A stretch of 64,000 nt of DNA from Mugil cephalus (taxonomy: Eukaryota > Chordata > Actinopteri > Mugiliformes > Mugilidae), in NCBI RefSeq assembly GCF_022458985.1, contig NC_061771.1, forward strand, positions 24,296,001-24,360,000, read 5' to 3'. The translations under genes were made by a program, and so were the position numbers. The notes beneath the pieces were generated by a model, which saw nothing but the letters and a program-made list of their open reading frames with translations, did no database searches and was not told where the DNA came from. This document shows positions 38,901 to 50,900 of the stretch, piece by piece (position 1 is the stretch's first letter; each line of letters begins with the position of its first letter).

Positions 38901-41900
38901 CACGTTGTTAGTTATGAAAGCCGTGGCCTGAACGCTACCTTTTGTTCTTATCTAGAAACATTGACAGTCTTTTCCCTGTCGCTGCAGAGAGGGTCACTGT
39001 GACCGGGACGGACTCAGAGGGAGGTTACGGTTTGACTCACTGGTCAACTTAACGTGGAGGAAAAATGTGTCTGATCTGACCGATCGGCTGTTACATTATG
39101 GTCATCTGCCTAATATTGGGTCCAGGCGGCAACTTCCAGATTAGAGGGATGACGCTCATGCAGAAGTGCAAAAAAATTAAGTTAAAGTTGATTTTTTATT
39201 AACTAACAGAGACAAACAGGTAGCGGAGAGTTGGGTGGGCGGGTCTCAACGTCCAGGCTGCTTTAGCTCCGCCCCAACTTGACCCCCATGTCCATATTTG
39301 GAGTATCCAAATGTGGGCGGAGTAAAGCTCATCCAACATGGCGAAACTTAAGCTTCATTTTTGAGGTTTAGAATCCAAGGGGTGACATCACGATGAGTTT
39401 GTCCACAGTATATAGAGTCCCGCTTTTGAAGCTAAAAGAGCAATGACCCGTCAAGCCTTGGACTTTGCTTTCATAGTGTCAAACTAACATCCACTTTGGA
39501 TGGTCTGCCAGGAGAACTTTGTCTCTGCTGGCTGGCCTTCTTCCCACAGTGCATCCTGGTGTCATGTGTTTTCCCGAGGTAAGTAACACACACAGTCTCG
39601 TTAAATTATTAATCTGCCAGACTACATTGACCACCCTTTGCTCCCCATGTTCTTTGGTGATTCTTGGCCATCACGTCCCCCGTCTCTGTATGATCTCTTT
39701 TCCTTCCATCGACCACTTTTGATAAGTACATAGATAATTAAATAGAAGACAAGGCCTTTTTTTCAATTAAAATAACATCCACCCCTGATTTTAGTCAGAG
39801 AAGTGGACAGAACACAACAGTGACCCAGGACTATCAGAGCAGACAGCAAAGTGCCCAAATTGCACTTATTATTCTTAAGAATTTTCAAAAAAAATTTGAA
39901 GGATAGTTTATTAAATCTAAAACAAATAGAACAAATCTGTAGTTGTTATCACTTGTAGGTTATTGTTCTGTTATCATACTGGGCTAAACCAAAATCTGAA
40001 AAACTGGAGAAAGCCAACACAACGACCCAAAAGACACTAAACAAATGCTCGGCAGGCGTGAGGAGAATCGTTGCTCTGAGTCACTGCACCAATTACACAT
40101 ATTTACTGAATCTGTTTTCTGAGTAAGAGCATCGATCAGAGCAGCTTTGAAGACGTTGAACTCACCGTGTGGAGAGTTCTGGAGTTCGCTGTACACGGTA
40201 TCAGTGCCTTTTCTCAATGGGACTGTTAAAAAAAAAAAAGAGAGAGAGAAAGAAAATAGAAACAGAGATAATGTCTGTTTGATCCTAACCTAAAACTGTG
40301 CAGGTTGAGTCTCATTCTAAATGCCATCTATTTTGGGCAATGACCAGTGAAGATGAAGGAGACAGTATCAGAGAGTAGGCTGTAATTAGCTCAGCCTCTT
40401 CCTGTTTATAAGGACTGGAAATCCCAGCAGTTCGCCCTGCAGTTACAGTAACCTGGAGATGTATTAATTATGGGTAATTAGGCCGCACCCAGGAAATGTT
40501 GGCCGGTGTCATCAACTGTAAAGGAATGTGGGTGAAGCAGAGAGAAAAAATAAAGTTTTTTGAGGAGGGGGTGGTTTGGAGTAGAAGAAGAAGAAGAAGA
40601 AGAAGAAGAAGAAGAAGAAGAAGAATAGACAGATGGTTATTTTAATTAAGAGAGGGAGCTTAAAGAGGGTTGACTGCTGACCTCTGGCTGGATCCACAGG
40701 TTGGGGATGCACCACTTCCGTGTACTCCACATCAGGATTGTTGGTCACCATGCTGCTCTCCTCATCGACAACCGCATCTACAAAATACACTTTAACAAAT
40801 AACTGTACATGATGATGCACTTATTTTTTAAATCAATGATCTTTCAGCCACCTGCTTCTGGTTCCTAGAGTTCCATAAAGTAGATTGGAAGGTAGAGCCT
40901 TCGGCTATAAGGACGCTCTCTGGTGGAACCATCTCCCGGTTTGGGTTCAGGAGGCCCTACTTTTACAACTAGGCTCAAGACTTTCCTTTTTGATGAAGCT
41001 TATAGTTAGAGCTGAGGACTGAACCATCCCTTAGTTATGTTGCTATAGGCAAGTGATCATCGGCCGAATCCGGCCTGGCGAACCGTCCAATCCGGTGACT
41101 GGATTCCAAAATTGTAGATCAAGGAGAAAATATCATGTGGTCTGCATGATTAAAGCAACTGAGAAAAGCAACAACAACTTAACTATCAATAATCCCCATC
41201 ATATATGACTCTGATTTAATGAGGACACTGTTTAAATTAACATTTATTGTTAATTTGTTTTTGTTTTTTTACGTAGCTTTTCCTCAAGCCATTACTCAAC
41301 ACGGTTGGTTTTTATTTCAAAGTCTCAACAACAAGCTTTGTGAAAGGCTGGTTATGTTTGCAGGCAGCCTGCAGTGATGCACACGTTACTCTCTCTGGAT
41401 CAGTTAACGTTCGAGTAACAATGCCAGATTAGACTAGACTGCAGTCTAATCTGGCATTGAATCCTTGAAATTTGTGTGTTTAGTTTTGTGGTGACGTTGA
41501 AGATTATATTCTTTTGCAACAGCAACAGTTTCGTTTGCAAATGAGGCATACAGGTTGGCATGATAAATGCATATACTTTTCAGTCCATTTGTCATTAAAG
41601 GATCTGTTTTCCGCATCAACTTTTCGTTTCATGGCCTTTGAGCTGTGTTAAGAGGCCTTTTCCTTCCACTAACTGAAACTGCACTGAAGCCAGTGATGAC
41701 CCCATCGAGCTTTGTTTCAGCTGTGTTTATTTTTCAGGTGCTCTATAAATAAAGTTTACTTGAACTGAGTTGAGGCAAAATATCTCTAGCACTCTTGGTG
41801 GCTGACTGTGGTATAAGCGATAGGGGCTTGACTCATAAAGGCCAAAAATGGCTTCAGTTTTGTAATGAAATGAAAAAAATATAAACAATAAATAAACATT

Positions 41901-44900
41901 AAATAATAATGTTATGCCAAAATTAGATTTTTCTTTTCTTTTCTTTGACTGTCCAGTAAAATTCTGGCCCTCGGACAAATGCAGTTGGTGACCCCTGCTT
42001 TAGGCCAAGGCCGCTGGGAGACGATCAAGGCTTGACATTAACACTGGAGTGCGGGTGAATTTCAGCACAGCCACTTTGGCGGTCTGAATTTTATTAAAAA
42101 AAAAACTTAATTGTAGTTTTCTCAAATGGCACCTGAAATAATAAATAAATTGCAAAGCGAGACTACGACACTATAACTCCCATGAGCACTGTGTGCGCAC
42201 AGTGTTTGCTCATTGGTCCATTCGTGACTGACGTCTCTGTACACAGGCGGTCTCGGTTGTGAAGCGTTGGAGAGATAATGTGGAGGCCAAAGGCAGAAAA
42301 CCCGGGGTTGGGTCAAACAAAAAAAAAAAGCTGAAGGTGGAACGCAGGATGGGGAGACAATGAAAAAAAAAAATCTGTTTAACGAAAATTAGAACATGAC
42401 TCTCTTGAGTGCTCTATTCTGATTGGCCAGTATTCAACCGTGATTATTTCTCAATGGACCTCTGCTGCCCCTGGAAACGAGATAGGCACCGTTGCCCCTG
42501 GCAACCAACAACACCCGACTTTAACTCACTTATTAGATTCTATGTGTTTCCTTCAGCTTGATACATGTATCCATGACAGAAGTTTGTTCATCTTCTAATC
42601 TCTATCTTCTCTGTTTCTACCCGGATGGCCTTCAGCAGATGGGTCCCTCCATATGAGCTGGGTTCTGCTCAAGGCTTCATCCTGTGTAAAGGGAGTTTTT
42701 CCTTGCCACCGTTGCCCCCAGGCTTGCTCTGGAGGTTTCATGGCAGTTTTTCTTTAAGCGTCTTGAGACAATTTGTATTGTTACTGGCGCTATATAAATA
42801 AAATTGAATTGAATTAATAACGAGGAATTGTGAATTGTGTCTGTTTCTACCTTAATCCCATCTCATTTATGTTTCTATACATAGTCCTGTGTCTCTTTTT
42901 GCCTTTTTTTCCCAGTGAGTCTGTTTGTCCTTATGTGTTACAGGGCTGTGTATTCTGTCCTTGAATATTTTGCCTCCAGTATTCCTGTTGATTTCCTGCC
43001 CTCTCCTCGTTCCTTGGCCCTCGCTCAGCCTTGTTGGCTTCATTTCTCATTGCCTCTTGATTGGACTACTTGCCTTCACGCTGCAGCGCTTTAAGAAAAA
43101 CACACTAAAGAGATAAAGTTGTTGTTTCATCTTGCCTCCTCCTGTCCTGCATTAGGATCCTTCCCGACGCTGTTTGAACATGACCTGATGATGGTCCCAT
43201 AGCTATAATTCAGAGCAGGTTTTCACTAGCGTAACAAATATTTTTCCGAGTGAGTGTACATTCTTTATTAAAGGGATTTTTTCATCCCTGTGTGAAATCT
43301 AGTCACTCACCGTATTCCCAAGAGTTGGATAAGTGAGAAAAAGTGTTTTAAATCAGTCCAGACATTTTCATAATCCGGCAGGGCAGCAGTTAGCTTTATT
43401 TTTTTGTGCAAAAGTGATGAATAAACTCAAGAATTTTCCTAATTACTTCTCGTGACCTGTACATTCACATCGAGTACAAATGTCCATGCAATTAACACAA
43501 AGGGATAGCCTAGGGCAGACGTAGACTTGGGACTATTTTCCGGTAAAGCACCGCAGCCACGCGCAAAGACACCTCGCGGCACCTGAAAACCAGTCACAGC
43601 TGTGTGTTGATGAAAGTTGGGGGTTTTCAGGTGCTGCGTAGTGTCACAAGTTTATTTATTACTTAGTGCGTTTACATGCACATGTAAAAAACTAATTATT
43701 GCCTTATTTGGACTATAACGAGAACTTAAGTGCATGTAAACACGTTATGCCGATTAAAATCGGAGTTCTCATTACCCGATTGAGACACCTGGATAATGCG
43801 ATTGAAATCTGAGTTTTGATCGGATAATGCGTGTGCGCATGCTCCACCACCGATGCGCTGCCGTGTGACCCCGGAACAAAAACATCCAAGAAAACCGATC
43901 GTAGAAGAAGAAGAAGAGAAACGGAGCCGTCTGAGGGACAACGCGGATCTTACCTGCACCAGAAGTAGCGCGAACATTACGTAGAGATTAAAAAATGTAG
44001 TATTATCCGTCTCGTGGTTGTTTGAAATGCCGCATGAGCGACTCTTGTTTATTACATCGTGTAATAGGTCAACCCGGATATCGGGCCGTATTAACGTGGT
44101 ATTATCCCGCTGAAAAGACACGTATCGCCACCTAGTGTGGAGGAGGAGAACAGTTATTCGATTTTCTTGCGCTGCATGTAAACTGGGACAAGGACTGTAG
44201 TCAGAAACTCGAATTTTGAGCATAGCTTTATTAAGCTCTGCATGTAAACGCACTCACTTTTAATTGGCAACACTACATTACAGCGGCTAAGCTAAGCTAA
44301 AGCTAACAGCTGTGCTGCTGGATTGGGACAACGTCTGGACCGATTTAAAACACTTTTCTCACTTATCCAACTCTGGGGAATACGGTGAGTTACTGAATTT
44401 CACTTGTTAAATTGACGTATCAGTTGGTGTATCCCTTTAAATATTAATACAGTAATGATGCCATGAAGACTTGCTCACCTGCTTCAGGGCTTCTGTGGCT
44501 CCACACGCTTTCTTCAGCTCTGACCGCCATCACTGTGAAACACAAACAAATCAGGTCATAAGGTGGCCGCCAGACTCAACCTTTAACTTGTAAAAATCTT
44601 CACCAAATCTGAAATGAGAAGCGTACCATCTAGGCGATGTGTGTAATTCTCGAGGATTTGCTTCTTGCTGAGAGCTTAATGATAACCACTGGTTACCTGA
44701 GCCAGGAAGGAAATGTCCAGCTCTGTCTAAAAGGTCAAATGTTATGCCAAGACGCACCTCTGGATTCTTGCTAAAATGTTAAATCCTTTGCCTCCTCTAG
44801 ACTCATTGAAACAAGAAACCATTCAGGATGACGACTTGTGATTTTCACACTTGTCTAGAGGTCAAGAGAAAGGCTTTCCTCTTCCAGATTATATGCTAAG

Positions 44901-47900
44901 TATCTGCTGCCCGTGGGTTTTTAATTGATGGAAGTCTAAACTCCAGTATGCTCTGAGCTAAAAGTAGTAATGGTGGGATAAAACTTTCTGTGTTCTGATC
45001 TTGGTGCACCAAGGGATACTTTATTACTCCTAAAACAAGAGCAGCAACAAAGGAGTGAGCTGGTACACGGAAATCTTCCACCGCCTCGTGCACAATGGGT
45101 TGTTAAATTGGGGGACGGCTGCACACCAAGTTCTGGCAAAAACAACTTCCCGGTTGGTAATGTAATCTCACATACATCTCAACCAAGGCTTATATGATTA
45201 ATTTCCTCCACCTGCTGCAAGCATTCAAACTCGCCTGCCCCGAAACAAAATAAGCCCCACCCTCCACCAGCCCGCCGTGCCCTGCGCCAACATAGGAAGT
45301 CTCTTGCAGGCTCTATTGTTTTGACTTTTCAAGGAAGTCCCTGGATTCCTCTAGTTATGTTGGGATTCCTGTCTTGAGCCAGCAGATAACGCTGCGTGAA
45401 TTTGTTTTCAGGTGAAACAGGACTACTCAAACACCTCTAAATAAAACCAGTATCTTTATTTCACTCATCCAGTCGGTGAAGGGATCAACCAAAATATATA
45501 CACACATTTCCTGTGTTCCGATGCAATAAAATGTATGTACAAATCAATCAGTCATGCTTTCAAACGTGCACATTACACAAGGAGAGCAGTACAACAATGA
45601 AGAGCAGTAAGTCACGGACATGGCAAACATAGAAACAAAGGACAAAGACGTTATGTATAAAATCGAAGGCCATCTGAACTGCAGGAGGAGGGGAGAGGGA
45701 GCAGTGGGCCCTGGTTTATTATTAAAAAGCAACAACTTCTTTTGGCTAAAAAAATTGTCTCAAGAAAATCTTTACAACATCATAAACAGGGTTCCTCTCC
45801 AACATTTTTTTTTTTTTTTAATTTTTTTTATCAGAACTTGGGATTAGTGTCCCTCCCACTGTGGGGTGTCTCTACACTGTGGCTGGGATACTGTAGCTGC
45901 TCCTGTTGCTGAGGTCAGCGGGTAGCGACGCCACGCTATCTCGCGTCCCATTGGTCACTCTCCCCTCCTTGCCATCATAGAACACGGCTGCGTCTGGAAG
46001 AAGATGATAATGGACGCTCTAAGCAGTTTGCAACAATTGACAATCAGTGCTGACTGACGGCTATTAAAGCGGCTTCTCGCTGCAGCTTGTACCTCTTCCT
46101 ACTGCAACTGCATTCTAACATCCTGCCTCTGCTATATATGCTGAGACACAAACACAGGTTGCATGCAACAAAATACAAAAACCAAAAAGCCAGAGGAGAA
46201 CAATGCACATTGAAGCAACCTACAACACGTTCACCACAGCTTCATCACCGCATGCATACTACAACATAAACAATGTCAGTATGACAAGTAGCAGAAGAAG
46301 AAGAAGAAACATGTAGAGGCTGGGGTGGTGATTACAGGACGGTAACGACTACTGGAGCCTGTTAGTGACACACAGGCGGAGAGTCAAACCACGCTACCTG
46401 TGGGCGCGTTATAAACCTCTGTGTCGTGGGTTAGAGTCACTCTGAAAGTGTCATCTGATTTAGGGCTCGCAGGCTTTCTGAGAAATGGTGAAAATAAAGT
46501 CAGCTCAGGTGACAATGACGTCAAGGAGAAATCAACTTAGACATAATCTTGTGAATGCTAATGACAACCATACGGGTAATTTTGCATGTTGTTTGTTGTA
46601 AACCTGTATTGTTTATAACTGTGTTATATCTAGTTCCCAGGTTTCTTTTTTTTTCCCACAGTATTTTGCTTAGTTTTGTCATGGTGCATCCCAAAGTGTC
46701 TTTGTGCAAACCCGTACAGTGTAAAGCATTAATGTGTCAACCATCCTACGGTGTGCATTCAGTGCATGTCGCGGCTCTATTTTTAGTTTCTCTTCTCAGA
46801 TTCGTTCATTCGTTACCTTCAAATGCAATTTGTGAGTTTGAGGTCTACACGAAATGCTTGGGGTTCAAATGGTAGCAACAAGTTGTAAGTTGAGAAAACA
46901 CTGCTAGGCAACAGAAGCCGCTGAGGCTAACAGTTAGCAAGCTAACCACCAAGTACCTTAAAGTATATAATGTAAGACAAGGTATAGCAGCCTTTTTTTC
47001 TGACATATAAAATTAAAACTCAACTAAATGACAACTTATCCTCATATATTTCTGAACATGTCGTAACTAATAATACATTTTTAAGTTGTGAATACAGGAC
47101 AACCTGATTTGGATGCCCAACGTTATAGGTTTTTACGTCGCTTTTTTCTTTTGTTTTAATTAATTTGTTTTTGTGATTCATCTTTCATAAAATAGACTAT
47201 TTATTTAAATATACTGTTATGTTAAATATTAATCTTAAGTCTCACCTTAGCATTAAAATTTAAAACAGGGACCCCAGAACACATGTCAATTACTGTAAAG
47301 CGCTAAAGTGCAACTTTAGCCTATGATTGTTTGTACATAAAGAAGGTTGCAACATCCATGATTTTAGTTTAGAAGCTCAGTATTGTTTCTCTGGCCGTCC
47401 CCATCTTGGATTACTCCCAACTAATTCCAAAATGGTCAAATTACAGAAAGGGGGAAGAAAGAGTGGTTTTATGGGGGGTTCAGTGTCTCAAACGTTGACC
47501 TTAATGAGATGCTAATAAATCGGTATACTGTATCAGAAGTGGTAAATCAATCTATATTCTTTGAAGCGACATTACAGTAATATGACGATTATGTGGCGCA
47601 AACATGCAAAACAACCAGTATGGTTCTACAACATCTAGACACCAAACATCTAAGTGAGCCAACAAAACTGTCATTGTCTCCTTTTGTCACATTCAAAAGA
47701 AGTAGTCAAGTGAACTCACACTGATAAATCAGTTGCTTCGCCTCTTCTACCTACAGTAAGAGAGGAGAGGTGAGAGGAGCAGTAGGTGGAAGAAGACTTG
47801 GTTGGTCATTCATAGTTGGAAATAAATGAGGACGGCGGAGGCCTACCTCTCCTGGATTTGATGTACACCACAATCGCCAACACCACCCCTGACACCAACA

Positions 47901-50900
47901 ACAGAACAGTTCCCACGATCAATGCTTTCTTCCACTTCGCCATGTGTACTATACAGAGACACAGAAGGGAGAGGAGGTCAGTTGCCAAGAAAAAATAGTG
48001 GTTGCACTTTCATCCAGGCTAAAATATCTCATAGCCAGATGGATGGACAACCATGAAGTCTTGTACAGATTGATGGCCCCCTCAGGACAAACTCTGGTGA
48101 AAGTTTCAAAGGTCAAAATTTCATTCCCAATCATCAGAGGAATGGAAGGCAATCCAATCATTGGTAGATTTACTTTAGTCAAGTGCAAATCAGCAAATGC
48201 TATAGATGCTGATGTGTCAATGGCGACTGAGTATTCAGTGCAGCATTATGCAAAATATCAATACTGTGAACATTTTGGAATTTATACCTTGGTCCTGATC
48301 AACTGTTTTCTGGACTACAGGTCATTTGGCTACTTGTTTAACTACATAATCTGAGACAAAGGTAAACTAGGCTGATTTGGGTCGTCTTGAAAACATTTTC
48401 CGATTTTACATACAGTAGGCAAGGATTAAAAGAAGAGAGAGGTGAGAAAGAGGGAGGTAAGAAAGAGAAACCAACGACTGATCTTCCAAGACATATCTCT
48501 ACATTATGATTTTTTGGGGTTTTGTTTGTGTGATTATCTCCCGATTTAAAATCTATGACACTAAGCATGCATAATACTGGGAAAGAATGACCTTTAAAGA
48601 ACATGAGTCCCACCTTCTATGGTGACCTCTTCACTGCGGACAATGTTGCGGGCCTGGTTGACAGCCTCGCAGTAGTACTTGCCGCTGTGTTGACTTGTCA
48701 CCTTAGGTACCTCGTAGGTTGTGAAGGTCTGGTTGGAGTTGGTGGTATTGAGCGGCTGTCTGTCCCCAGTCCGGTACCACATAAAGGTGATTGGAGCTGT
48801 GCCATTAACTTTACAAAAGAGGGTGAGCAAATGCCCCTCATAGATTTCACCTGATTCTGGGACGACCAACGTACTGGGATGGCTCAGGGGCACTGATGGA
48901 ACAAAATGTGGACGCAAAGAGGTGCGATTAGTTAAAAACATGTACCTTTCATTGTGGCTTCAAAACCAGAATTTTAAATGAATGAACTGAAAAGACATGT
49001 ACAATTCATGCCCGTACATTAAATATAAATCTATAGCTGCTGGTTATCTTAACCTAGCATAAAGGCTAGACGCAGGGAAAAAGCAGTAGCTAGACTAATG
49101 TCATCTTCCGCCCAGAACCTCTAAATTTCACTGATGAAGCTGCGATATTAAAAAAGGCAACTAGCAGCTTTATAGCTTGCCATGTTCTCCCGAGAACTAG
49201 AACTTGAACTTGTACTGGAGGATTTTAGGAGAAAAATGAAGTGAGCAACAAAATCTGGTATGTTTTACCAGGCAAGTTATGCATAATTAACTCTACTCTA
49301 GTATACTATGGGTGACTAAATTTTGCTTCCCATTCGCATCATATCCCTTTAATGCTCTTCACAATGTCTGCTTGTGATGCCTATCACTGCATCCGTCTTT
49401 CTCCCACAGTGGCATCATACCATTTTTATTTTAGCTAGTAGTCCGGCATCGACCGTTGCAACCCACGCTTAGCGTCTCAACTGTAATGTTATGCACAGTT
49501 AAGGGTGTTGCTATACTGAGTGACAGGTAGCTGTCCTCACAGGTTGCTAGCTGTCTTCCTCAGCTCCAGTCATGCTGCACCTCTGGGACTATTTGGGAAT
49601 TAGAAGATGGAGATGGCCAGAGACACCATACTGAGCATCATGGAGGATGCAACCCTCTTTACGTGCAGATAAACGCAGGTTCCCATTGTACAGAGCCAGA
49701 CTGAAGGCCCTCTGTTTCCAGGATTCGTGCTATTCAATGCTAAGCTATGCTAAGCTAACTAGTTGCTTTCCACTATTCCTTTGAAATGAAGTTAAACATA
49801 ACATCGAAATGCACAGCAAACAGAGACTGTTCATTGTTTTAAATAAATTAAACAATACAAAACATGAATGAAAGTCAGGCAGATTTCATGAATTACCTAT
49901 GACTGCTGCATTCAGTCTTGAGCTGGTCAGAGTCTCCTTCATACCATTCTTTGCCGCACAGCTGTACTTGTTTATGTCCTCTGTCTTGTTAATGCTGATA
50001 TTGAAGACAGCCTTTTGATTGGGCAGCCGGATGGTGATTGTGACCAGCTTCCGTTCATCAATTAATAAAGTGTAGTTTATGGGCAAGGTGCCGTGATCTG
50101 ACCAGCAGTGAATCTGGATGAGCTGTCCCAGAACCGCATTGCCATGGACTTTGATGAACGGACGGGAGACAGCAACTAAAGAAGAGAAATAATAATAATA
50201 ATAATGAAAATAGATAAACAAAAACATATTGGACAAATTTAAAAAAGTCTCAATGAATGACCAATGCATTCAGACACAAGGACAATTGGTGAAGCTTACC
50301 TTTGGGACGAACAGTCAGGATTTCACTGTGCTTCGTTATGCCCTTGGCTGTAGCTGCACAGGTGTAGTTGAAATCATACATGGGGGCTGTTAGGTTAAAC
50401 ACTCCAGTCCCCGTCATTGTCAGTGCATTATCGCTTGAATTCAGAGTGTAAATCAGCTCTGTGTTACGGAGTCTTTGATAGGCCTGCTTCTCACTGCTGC
50501 AGGTTAGCATCATATTGTCATGTTGAAAGACTTCACGTGGAGACACAGTGAGAGTGGGCGCCAAGAACAGCTCTGTGGACAGGCACAAGAAACAAGTCAC
50601 CATCTGCAAATATACACATTAATGCACAGATCTGCCATAACAATACGACCACGGGGAGGTGAAAATTATTTGGTCATCATGGCACCTATCAGTGGATGAC
50701 ATATATTACAGTCTCTTGGTCTCTCATTTTGGACGCCAAACATAGTGCACTAAATGGTCAAAAACACAACTCATAATGGATGTTATTGTTGTGTCAAGTC
50801 GGCTAGATGTACACCAATCTTGGACAACATTATGGCCACTGACAAGTAAATAAAGCTGTTTATCTGATTATCATACCACCCACCAAAGGGTGGGACACAT

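Larger units (their letters stand above)
40860..42835 (+). mobile_element. Non-LTR retroelement 3' segment (LINE/SINE tail), interrupted by a hAT element
   Basis: The 5' piece (40860-41049, TTAGTTATGTTGCTATAGG) and the 3' piece (41997-42835) are parts of a repeat widespread in fish. The latter carries ATGAGCTGGGTTCTGCTCAA, AAAGGGAGTTTTTCCTTGCC and GGCGCTATATAAATAAAATT and ends in an ATTGAATTGAATT tail. The piece order is continuous once the inserted 41050-41996 is removed. Confidence 0.65.

Noticed and set aside
43726-44253. 175-codon minus-strand open frame
   Set aside because: Lies wholly within a non-autonomous inverted-repeat element and shows no transposase motif.
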